Notes under the pieces: model-generated | The model's input: only the letters and a program-made list of their open reading frames with translations | What the model was told of the DNA's origin: nothing | The model's database searches: none | Translations under genes and position numbers: made by a program | In this document: positions 1 through 6,086 of the stretch, piece by piece | How positions within the stretch are numbered: the first letter of the stretch is position 1 | How the letters are laid out: each line of letters begins with the position of its first letter | DNA from: JBLNCE01 sp050260415 | GTDB taxonomy: Bacteria; Bacillota; UBA4882; JAAYXC01 | NCBI GenBank assembly: GCA_050260415.1 | Contig: JBLNCE010000200.1 | Location: 1 to 24,722, forward strand | Direction: 5' to 3' | Length of the DNA stretch: 24,722 nt

Positions 1-158
1 TGATGCCGCAAGGCTTTCTCGGAAAGATTGTATGAAAGATTGGGGGCGGAGGTGAGGACTTTATCCTAACCCCAGGCCCCCTTGGGGCTCTTGTGCTGGC
101 GAGCTTTTCGTTCGGCGCAAGTCTTCTTACTACGCCGAACTGGTCTTTCCGCGGGGTC

Positions 159-188
159 GGAATCGGTATCGCGATCGAAATCGATCCC
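159..188 (-). repeat. GATNNC hexamer array, minus orientation (5 units)
   Basis: On the plus strand the units read GGAATC, GGTATC, GCGATC, GAAATC, GATCCC. The first four fit GNNATC, the reverse complement of GATNNC, and the last is degenerate. The array faces the plus-oriented array at 219-248. TCGGTATCG at 163-171 is the exact reverse complement of CGATACCGA at 230-238, so the two arrays could pair as an imperfect hairpin around a ~30-base spacer. It lies downstream of the minus-strand SIMPL gene. Confidence 0.55.
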
Positions 189-218
189 GCCATACTCGAT
201 CTCCTCGAAAAAACCTTC

Positions 219-248
219 GACCCCGATGCCGATACCGACCCCGATCTC
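219..248 (+). repeat. GATNNC hexamer array, plus orientation (5 units)
   Basis: The units read GACCCC, GATGCC, GATACC, GACCCC, GATCTC in strict six-base register. It is the inverted partner of the array at 159-188. It shares the 9-mer CGATACCGA with the array near 21680, so it belongs to the same dispersed repeat family. Confidence 0.55.
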
Positions 249-302
249 AGTCTTTCACCTGAGTTGGCGTTTATGGGATACAGGGGTGAGGTCAAACCCG
301 GC

Positions 303-1016
303 TCATCTCGTCCCAAACCTCACCCTGATCTTGGCCTGCACCGCGACCTGCCCAGGTTCGACCGGGGTCGCCGCCGCGGCGTCGCCCAGACCGAACTTGG
401 CCAGGCGGACGGCTTCCGCCTGGGGCGCGGAGACCGCCGTCTCGCTGATGGAGACGGCGCCGATGATCTTTTGCCCGGATGAGGCGGCCAGGGACGCGGC
501 GCGCCGCTCGGCGTCCTTGAAGGCCTCGGCCAGGGCCGCGGCGCGCAGGGCGGCGGGATCGTCGAGGTAGAATTGGATCTCGCCCGCCGTGTTGGCGCCG
601 GCCGCCACGGCGGCGTCGAGGATGCTTCCCGCTTTCTGCAGATCGGTCACGGTAACCTCCACCTGGTTTGCGGCCCGGTAGCCGCGGAGGGTCTCCCGGC
701 CGTCCTTGGGGTTGTAATCGCGCAGGGGGATCAGGGAAAGGGTGCGGGTCCGGATCGCCTTTTCCTCCACCCCCTGGCCGCCCAGGGCCTTGAGCACGGC
801 GGTGATGCGGCCGGCAACCGCGGCCTGCGCCGCCCGGGCGGTCTGGCCGTCGGCCTCGACCCCCAGGGTCAGGCGGACGCGGTCGGGTACGGCCTTGACC
901 GAGGCCTCGCCGGAGACGGTCAAGTGGCGCGGCGCATCCTTGGCCGTGATGGCGGAAACCGCGAGGAGCGCGACGGCGGCGATGAGCAGGAGCGATAGCA
1001 AGGTTTTCTTCTGCAT
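303..1016 (-). CDS. SIMPL-domain (DUF541) envelope protein
   Basis: The 237-residue product begins with a basic N-terminus and a hydrophobic stretch (about residues 5-25, ending in an A-x-A-like site), so it is probably exported or anchored by its N-terminus. The rest matches the SIMPL/DUF541 pattern: an opening strand like LTVSGEASVKAVPDR, a helix rich in Ala with GRITAVLKAL, a central GYRAANQVEVTV strand, a DAERRAASLA helix and a final VQAKIRVRFG strand. The family is known as periplasmic or surface proteins of about 230-250 residues linked to stress or oligomeric assemblies, with no agreed reaction. The start at 1016 was chosen because GGGGAGGG lies about 8 bases before it; the open frame extends 31 codons further upstream without family similarity. 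The gene is separated from the MFS gene by about 156 bases and may be transcribed alone. Confidence 0.88.
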   Translation of the reverse strand: MQKKTLLSLLLIAAVALLAVSAITAKDAPRHLTVSGEASVKAVPDRVRLTLGVEADGQTARAAQAAVAGRITAVLKALGGQGVEEKAIRTRTLSLIPLRDYNPKDGRETLRGYRAANQVEVTVTDLQKAGSILDAAVAAGANTAGEIQFYLDDPAALRAAALAEAFKDAERRAASLAASSGQKIIGAVSISETAVSAPQAEAVRLAKFGLGDAAAATPVEPGQVAVQAKIRVRFGTR

Positions 1017-1172
1017 GATGAGCCCTCCCCACCCAAGATATTGACTTACGTATGCTTGGACGGGAAGGATCGCGGAAGGTTCCTGGGGGGATACAGGCGG
1101 GAGAGGCAAGGATTGGCGGGGATAACGGTGAGTGCCAGGTTCTGCCGGCCGCGGTACATTGCTTTTGGTTCT

Positions 1173-2438
1173 TCAGGGGACTGGGGGAGAGGTTTGACTT
1201 TCGTCCGCTTTGGCCATCCTCCCGGCATTTCCCCGCGCCGCCTGCCCGAAGAAGATCATCGCCGCCGGTCCGGCCAAGAAGAAGCAGACCGGCCAGACGA
1301 CGCCGATACCCTTTCGCTTAATGACCCAACCCATTATCGCGGGGCCCGCCGCACGTCCGGCATCGGCGATCGTATGGAAGACGGCGTTGAACCGGCCGCG
1401 GTGGGTGACCGGGGAATTGTTGGCGATATAGGCCATAGAGTTGACGGTCAGGATCACTTCGCCGACGCTCCAGACGAAAGTCGCTGCGGTGAAGATGGCG
1501 ACGGATTTTCCAATCAACGCGTTGGCGCCGAAACCGAATGCGTATAGAAGCGCGCCCAGCCCAAGATTGAAAGCGGGCGGCAGATTCCTCAAAAGGAAGG
1601 TTAGAGGCGCCGTGCCAAAGACGACGACCAGCGCGTTGATGGTCATGAGCGCGCCAAAGATCTTCGGCCCGTCGACGGGAAAAGAAGCCTTGGCCTGCAG
1701 CGGCAAGACGAAGCTATACTGAACGTAGACAAAGGAGAGCACCATCATGATCAGTGAAAAAGCCAGGAGTTTCGGCCGTTTCAGCAGCGCCGCCACCACG
1801 CCGCTTTTTTCCGCCGCCTCCGCTCCCGTGGCAGCGTTCACCTTGGTTTGTTTGTCCGGCATGGTTTCCGGCACGACCACGGCCACCAGGATGCTTGAGA
1901 GCAGCGTGGTGAGGGCATCACCGAGATAGAGCCATGCTAGGTGGGAGCGGTATAGAAACCCGGCTATCATCGGGCCGAGAGCGAAACCGATATTCAGGCC
2001 CAGGTATTGCAGGGAAAAGGCGGGTTGGCGGTCTTCCCGGCGGGTAAGGTCGGTCACCATGGCGTCCACGCATGGCCAGGAGGCGCTGGAGAGGAAGGCG
2101 CTGGCCACGAAGAGCCAAGGTATGACGGGCGAGGCTTCCAGGAAGGCGCACGGAACAAAAGCCAAGGCCCCGAGGGTTCGGGAGACGAGAAAGACTCTCT
2201 TGCGGCCCAGATGGTCAGCGAGCTTGCCTCCGATGAGCGCACCCAGCGCGGAGAAGACGGTCATCCCGGTAACGAAGAGGCCTGCCTCGGCATAGTCCAG
2301 GCCGTGCCTGTCCGTAAGCAGGAGTGACATGAGGGGCCAGACGAAGCTGCCCAGATTGTTGACCACATTGGCGATGGCTAGGACGTAGACGCCCGCGGGA
2401 AGACCGCGGTAGGGAACGAGCATTTTCTGGATCGGCAA
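1173..2438 (-). CDS. MFS transporter, drug-exporter-like
   Basis: The 421-residue protein has about twelve hydrophobic segments, the normal number for the major facilitator superfamily. The family's motif A, GGKLADHLGRKRV, lies at about residues 70-82 between helices 2 and 3. A charged Glu/Lys-containing loop near residues 195-220 separates the two six-helix halves. The overall look is that of proton-coupled multidrug or metabolite exporters (YttB/MdtH-like), but the substrate cannot be read from sequence. I chose a TTG start at 2438, because AAGGAG lies 7 bases upstream. The first internal ATG (2423) has no ribosome site at proper distance. A longer open frame reaching 2573 runs into the hexamer repeat and encodes only low-complexity residues, so it is unlikely to be translated. 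Confidence 0.88.
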   Translation of the reverse strand: MPIQKMLVPYRGLPAGVYVLAIANVVNNLGSFVWPLMSLLLTDRHGLDYAEAGLFVTGMTVFSALGALIGGKLADHLGRKRVFLVSRTLGALAFVPCAFLEASPVIPWLFVASAFLSSASWPCVDAMVTDLTRREDRQPAFSLQYLGLNIGFALGPMIAGFLYRSHLAWLYLGDALTTLLSSILVAVVVPETMPDKQTKVNAATGAEAAEKSGVVAALLKRPKLLAFSLIMMVLSFVYVQYSFVLPLQAKASFPVDGPKIFGALMTINALVVVFGTAPLTFLLRNLPPAFNLGLGALLYAFGFGANALIGKSVAIFTAATFVWSVGEVILTVNSMAYIANNSPVTHRGRFNAVFHTIADAGRAAGPAIMGWVIKRKGIGVVWPVCFFLAGPAAMIFFGQAARGNAGRMAKADESQTSPPVP

Positions 2439-2445
2439 AGGGATT

Positions 2446-2451
2446 CTCCTT
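2446..2451 (-). promoter_or_regulatory. Ribosome binding site deciding a TTG start
   Basis: AAGGAG on the minus strand, 7 bases before TTG at 2438. It is the only good ribosome site near the beginning of the MFS gene and excludes both the longer frame through the repeat and the ATG at 2423. Confidence 0.6.
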
Positions 2452-2513
2452 CCGAAAGAGGGATGACGTATTACATGATAGTATCGCCGGAGTGTCGATC
2501 GCGAAGACGATAC

Positions 2514-2573
2514 GATTTCGATTACGGTTACGATTTCGAGTAAGATTTCGATTTCGAGTACGAGTACGAGCAA
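2514..2573. repeat. Ten-unit GATNNC-type hexamer array
   Basis: Read on the plus strand, ten six-base units follow one another without slippage: GATTTC, GATTAC, GGTTAC, GATTTC, GAGTAA, GATTTC, GATTTC, GAGTAC, GAGTAC, GAGCAA. GA is fixed in all but one unit, position 4 is T in nearly all, and position 6 is usually C. The array lies in the intergenic space upstream of the MFS gene, between the MFS ribosome site and the RuBisCO-like remnant. The rest of that space (2439-2682) shows no gene. The function is unknown; a degenerate tandem repeat of intergenic type is the safest description. Confidence 0.75.
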
Positions 2574-2682
2574 CGGACCGCTGTGGCAGATACCCGAGCA
2601 AATTCCCGGATGCTACTGCGTCTGGTCGGCGTGACGATTGGTTAGACGTCCATGCGCGCGGTTATGTTGCATGAAAATTGGG

Positions 2683-3105
2683 TTACAATCCCTCGACCAG
2701 CTCCCTGAAATATCTTCAATTCCCCACTAGATCCGGCCCCCGCGCGAGGTTCATCCCGCCGCCTGGCGCGGGGAAGATCGGTTTGAGCGGACCCATGGGC
2801 GCGGCGGTGGCCTCGGCGATGCTGCGACACTCGTCTCTTGCGAAGGCGAAACGGCCGCCGTAGTTGGGGAAGATCGTGATGTCCGCGCCGGCCAGGCGCA
2901 TGAGCTGTCCATAGAGGGCGTAGTGGGAGAAGCCGCTCTCCGGGCTCGCCGTGAAGCTGCCGAGCAGCGCCGGATGGGCCATGATCGGCAGGGAAACGCC
3001 GGGATCACCGGCCAAGAGACGTACGGCGTCAAAGCCGGCGAGACCCGGCGAGAGCACGAGGCCTATACCTCCAGATGCGGCCGGCATGAAGATAGTTCTT
3101 TTCAT
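2683..3105 (-). pseudogene. RuBisCO-like protein remnant (C-terminal third)
   Basis: The translation carries hallmark C-terminal segments of form IV RuBisCO-like proteins: SPGLAGFDAVRLLA, LPIMAHPALLGSF, GQLMRLAGADITIFPNYGGRF (residue run quoted in part) and PAPGGGMNLA. Homology begins only about 18 residues in, so the N-terminal domain and the first part of the barrel, including the carbamylated-lysine region, are missing. The family sequence normally continues after GGM with a segment containing FYG-D-V-LIGG; here it jumps from NLAR to GPDLVGN, an apparent in-frame loss of about 25 residues. An in-frame TGA at 2716-2718 then interrupts the frame, after which RYFRELVEGL, the usual family C-terminus, is still readable up to TAA at 2683-2685. 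Such proteins act as isomerases or decarboxylases in sugar-acid and methionine-salvage routes; this copy should be inactive. Confidence 0.8.
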
Positions 3106-3222
3106 GCAAGGCTTTTCCTGCAATCACGTCGCACCATCTCTTTGAAGGAGTACGGGAGGAAACCAAGTAAAAAAAGGATAATTCTTGGATGGGTGGCGGC
3201 TTTGTTGGCGGACTCGGGTGGA

Positions 3223-3399
3223 ATGGAGGTCTGGGATTTGAAGAAGAGCACGGCGAGGAGAATTGCCGTCACGAAGGAAGACCGGGTGGAGTTCAAAACG
3301 GCCTATATCGCCGGTATCGCCGCGGGTCTCATCTTCGGTATCCTTCTGCGGTTGGGCAAGATCGGGTTCGAGATGTTCAGAACGGGGCTGAGGCTATAG
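3223..3399 (+). CDS. Small single-pass membrane protein upstream of rtcB
   Basis: The 58-residue frame starts with a charged segment (MEVWDLKKSTARR...VTKEDRVEFK), has one hydrophobic, glycine-containing helix (about residues 28-42, AYIAGIAAGLIFGILL) and ends in a basic amphipathic tail. It stops 3 bases before the rtcB ATG, suggesting translational coupling. The ribosome site is weak (GGGTGGA directly before the ATG), and the frame stays open far upstream through the RuBisCO-like remnant on the other strand, so the true start is uncertain. I do not recognise the family. It could be a small anchor or simply a short frame needed to load ribosomes onto rtcB. Confidence 0.45.
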   Translation: MEVWDLKKSTARRIAVTKEDRVEFKTAYIAGIAAGLIFGILLRLGKIGFEMFRTGLRL

Positions 3400-3402
3400 A
3401 CC

Positions 3403-4860
3403 ATGGGCCTGCACCGGCTCGATCCATACCGGCTCATCCTGGACGACCGCATCACCATCTATCTCTCCAAAAAGCTGGAGCGCACCCTGGAGGACGAGGC
3501 CCTAACGCAACTCAGAAACGCCCTGACCGTGCCGGGTGTGGCCGGCGTCTGCGCCATGCCCGATATCCATACGGGCTTTGGCTTGCCCATCGGCGGCGTG
3601 ATGGCTGTGCGGGTCGAGGGCGGTTGGGTCTCCCCGGCCGCGGTCGGAGTGGACATCAACTGCGGCGTCCAATTGATTGCCACGGATATAGAGGCCGGCG
3701 CGGTGGCGCGGGAAAAGGACCGCCGCCGGCTCTTCACCCGCTGCATCATGGAGACCGTTCCAGCGGGCGAGGGCAAGCGCGGCGTGGTACAGTACGGCGC
3801 TGACAGCGAGAGCCGCCGCCGTTATGACCGGGTTTTGTATGCGGGTGTCAGAGCCCTGTCGGAGCAAGGATTTGTCCCGCCCGGGCTGGAGGAGAGGTTC
3901 GAGGAGGAAGGCTGCCTGCCCGGCGCCGATCCCGGCACGCTCCCGGACGAGGCTTATGAGAAGGGACGGGAACAGCTCGGCTCTCTAGGCTCCGGCAACC
4001 ACTTCGTGGAACTGCAGGCCGTGGACGAGATCTTTGCCCCTGAACTCGCCCAGGCCTGGGGGATCAGACCCGGCTATCTCCACCTCATGATCCACAGCGG
4101 CTCCAGGCGGCTCGGCAACGTCGCCGGCATGCACTACGCTTCCAGGGTCGCGCCTCTGGTGATGAAAAAAGCGGGACTCGACGCCAAGCTGGGCTGCCTG
4201 CCGCTGGCTTCCCTCGAAGGCCGCCAATACCTCGGCGCCATGACCGCCGCGGCCAACTGGGCCTTCGCCAACCGGGCCCTCATGGCGGCGCGGATCCGGG
4301 AGGCGTTCGCGCGTGAGCTTGGCCGCGAGGTCGATTTCCGCTTGGTCTACGATGTGGCGCATAATATCGCCAAGTTCGAGCGGCACGAGGTCGACGGTCA
4401 AGAGGCGGAGGTCCTGGTGCACCGTAAGGGCGCTACGCGGGCTTTCCCCGCCGGGTCACCTTTCTTATCGGGATCCTTCGCGCGCTTGGGGCAGCCGGCC
4501 ATCATCCCCGGCAGCATGGGCACGCGCTCCTGGGTGGTGCGGGGCGCGGCGGACAGGATCGGCGAGACCTTCGGCTCGGTCAACCACGGGTCGGGACGGG
4601 TGATGAGCCGGAGCGCGGCCGCGGGCGCTCGCAAGCGAAAAGGCAAGAGCGCGGGTAAGGGCGGCGCGATTAGCCAAGCGGAGTTCGAGGCGGCCACGGC
4701 GGGCCGGGGCATCCTGGTGGCCAGCGGCAGCAACGCCGACCTGCGCGACGAGGCGCCGCAAGTCTATAAGGACAGCGAGGAAGTGATCGGAGTGCTGGCC
4801 GGGGCGGGTCTGGCCGAAAAGGTGGCGGTGTTCAGGCCGCTGGCGGTCCTGAAGGGGTAG
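3403..4860 (+). CDS. rtcB: RNA-splicing ligase RtcB
   Basis: RtcB is a GTP- and manganese-dependent ligase that joins RNA 2',3'-cyclic phosphate (via 3'-phosphate) ends to 5'-hydroxyl ends, in tRNA splicing or RNA repair. The 485-residue protein has all visible active-site motifs: PDIHTGFG (53-60), VDINCG with the metal-binding Cys at 87, GSGNHFVE with His200, HSGSRRLG with His231, DVAHNIA with His320, and NHGSGR with the His395 that is guanylated in the family. It is nearer in length to archaeal enzymes (about 480) than to the E. coli protein (about 408). No partner Archease or RtcA gene is in the window. Translation is probably coupled to the small membrane protein ending 3 bases upstream; GGGGCTGAGG within that gene can serve as the ribosome site. 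The gene converges on the asparagine synthetase remnant with a 9-base gap. Confidence 0.95.
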   Translation: MGLHRLDPYRLILDDRITIYLSKKLERTLEDEALTQLRNALTVPGVAGVCAMPDIHTGFGLPIGGVMAVRVEGGWVSPAAVGVDINCGVQLIATDIEAGAVAREKDRRRLFTRCIMETVPAGEGKRGVVQYGADSESRRRYDRVLYAGVRALSEQGFVPPGLEERFEEEGCLPGADPGTLPDEAYEKGREQLGSLGSGNHFVELQAVDEIFAPELAQAWGIRPGYLHLMIHSGSRRLGNVAGMHYASRVAPLVMKKAGLDAKLGCLPLASLEGRQYLGAMTAAANWAFANRALMAARIREAFARELGREVDFRLVYDVAHNIAKFERHEVDGQEAEVLVHRKGATRAFPAGSPFLSGSFARLGQPAIIPGSMGTRSWVVRGAADRIGETFGSVNHGSGRVMSRSAAAGARKRKGKSAGKGGAISQAEFEAATAGRGILVASGSNADLRDEAPQVYKDSEEVIGVLAGAGLAEKVAVFRPLAVLKG

Positions 4861-4869
4861 AACCACAGA

Positions 4870-5277
4870 TTACGACCTACTCCTTCCCACCAGTTCCACG
4901 GCCCGCCCCCGGCCGAAGTGGGATTGGAAGATCTGGAAGTAGTGGTATTCCTCCTTGGACCGGAGCGGCGTGCCGAGCGCGATCTCCAGCGCAAAATCGG
5001 CATCGTTCACCCGTTCCTCGGCCATCCCCGCCAGGGTGGCAGCCACGCCGGTCCCCTCGGCGAACTTCTCTTTGCCGCGCCAGACGATCTCCTCCGGCAG
5101 CAGGCCGGTACCGCTAAAAGCCGCCCGCAGACACCATTTGGCCAGGTTCCGCCCGCGATCCACCTTGAACCAGGGCGGAATGGAGAGTCCCCAGGCGACG
5201 ACCTCCAGATCGAGAAATGGTACGCGCGCCTGGAGCCTCATGGTTCTGGCAGGATTCCTTCCTCTCCAGGATAGCAA
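4870..5277 (-). pseudogene. asnB: Asparagine synthetase remnant (C-terminal ~125 residues)
   Basis: The frame matches the end of the synthetase domain of AsnB-type glutamine-dependent asparagine synthetases: LQARVPFLDLEVVAWGLSIP, a KW-LR-AF segment, LLPEEIVWRGKEKFAEGTG and a closing EYHYFQIFQSHFG (given in parts). The N-terminal glutaminase domain (with its catalytic Cys2) and the ATP-binding SGG-DS loop are absent; full proteins are roughly 500-630 residues. Similarity begins around PARTMRL, and the residues before it (MLSWRGRN) have no counterpart. The only start is a TTG without a clear ribosome site. The surviving C-terminus is well preserved and ends at a natural position, so the loss looks recent and one-sided, like a deletion or rearrangement endpoint. 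Catalysis is not expected. Confidence 0.8.
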
Positions 5278-5427
5278 CTAAGAGCCATCGCGAATACAAG
5301 CCTGCGCGGCGAGGAGCCGCGGGTCTATGAAAGTGAGGAGGTTATGTGGGTAAATGGCGAGACCGTCGGCGGTCTCCAAAAGGTTGGCCGGGCGACCGTG
5401 GTCTGGATGGTTAGGATACCGGGAAGC
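5278..5427 (-). other. Open extension of the response-regulator frame after TAG
   Basis: Directly after the TAG that ends the response regulator (5428-5430), the same frame stays open for 49 codons to a second TAG at 5278-5280. The translation includes NLLETADGLAIYPHNLL and DPRLLAAQ, which look protein-like but match no family I know. It may be leftover coding sequence, an extension lost through a nonsense change, or chance. No separate start or ribosome site was found. Confidence 0.3.
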
Positions 5428-5961
5428 CTACCCGGCGGAACCGCGGCGCGCGATCCCGGCGCGAAGGGCGAAGCGGCTCGGGTTGCCGCGTTCCTCGGCC
5501 GCTGCGATCTCCGCACCGGTCCCCCGGATAAGGGATAGCGGCACCCGATCGGCGGCCGCACCCGCGGCCTGGGCCCTCCGCAAGGCGCCCTGGACGGCTC
5601 CCAGAATCGCCTCGGGCCGGAAAGGCTTGACCGCGAAGTCGCAGGCACCGCGCCGTAGCGCATCGGTGGCCACTTTTCTAAACCCCATGGCCGTACAGAC
5701 AATTATCTGCGCCTGCGGGGAGACGCTGAGGATCTCCTCCATCGCCGAAAGTCCATCCTGATCGGGCATGGAAATGTCCATCAGCACCACGTCGGGGTGA
5801 AACAGATGGTAGAGGCTCACCGCTTCGCGCCCCGTGGCGGCTTCGGCCACCACGGTGTGTCCCGCTCCGCTCAGAACGGTGCGCAGAACCATGCGAACGG
5901 AGAGAAGATCGTCGGCGATTAATACTTTGCCAATCAGATCGGTTGGTTTGGTTGTCTCCAT
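5428..5961 (-). CDS. CheY-like response regulator
   Basis: A receiver domain fills residues 12-130 of this 177-residue protein. The acidic pair Asp17-Asp18, phosphoacceptor Asp62 (VVLMDISMPDQDG), the switch Thr90 and Lys112 (VKPFRP) are all in place, so it should accept phosphate from a histidine kinase or small donor. After residue 130 there is no DNA-binding or enzymatic output domain, only an Ala/Arg-rich tail of about 45 residues that resembles nothing known; true CheY-type proteins stop near 120. The start at 5961 follows GGAGG by about 7 bases. No kinase gene is adjacent, so this is an orphan regulator. It is divergent from the GH42 gene across about 125 bases. The frame stays open past its TAG (see the entry at 5278). 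Confidence 0.88.
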   Translation of the reverse strand: METTKPTDLIGKVLIADDLLSVRMVLRTVLSGAGHTVVAEAATGREAVSLYHLFHPDVVLMDISMPDQDGLSAMEEILSVSPQAQIIVCTAMGFRKVATDALRRGACDFAVKPFRPEAILGAVQGALRRAQAAGAAADRVPLSLIRGTGAEIAAAEERGNPSRFALRAGIARRGSAG

Positions 5962-6086
5962 CTTGATCCTCCGTGCGGCGGCGCATTTGGCGCCCGCGCT
6001 CGAGACGCGACGCATCGCGGCTGACAGATTCTAGACTATAACCCATTTCATGTATCGGTGGATTAAGCAGGAGGCTTTATAGAGAA

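Larger units (their letters stand above)
1..302. other. Non-coding left end of window
   Basis: No convincing gene is seen here. Short open frames exist on the plus strand but they run on antisense through the SIMPL gene and have no family resemblance. The stretch holds two oppositely oriented GATNNC hexamer arrays (listed separately). It also has a short CCCCA/TGGGG stem around 71-88 without a T-tract, so no terminator is claimed. A gene cut by the window edge cannot be excluded. Confidence 0.5.

Noticed and set aside
159..248. CRISPR-like array at the left end
   Set aside because: Units are only six bases, degenerate and in both orientations, with no spacers and no cas genes in the window.
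2439..2573. N-terminal extension of the MFS protein through the hexamer array
   Set aside because: The residues would be a low-complexity Leu/Ile/Val/Glu run created by the repeat, and the only good ribosome site is downstream, before TTG at 2438.
2716..2718. Selenocysteine at the in-frame TGA of the RuBisCO-like frame
   Set aside because: The gene has also lost its front part and an internal segment, no clear selenocysteine hairpin follows, and the family is not known for this residue. A nonsense change in a dead gene is simpler.
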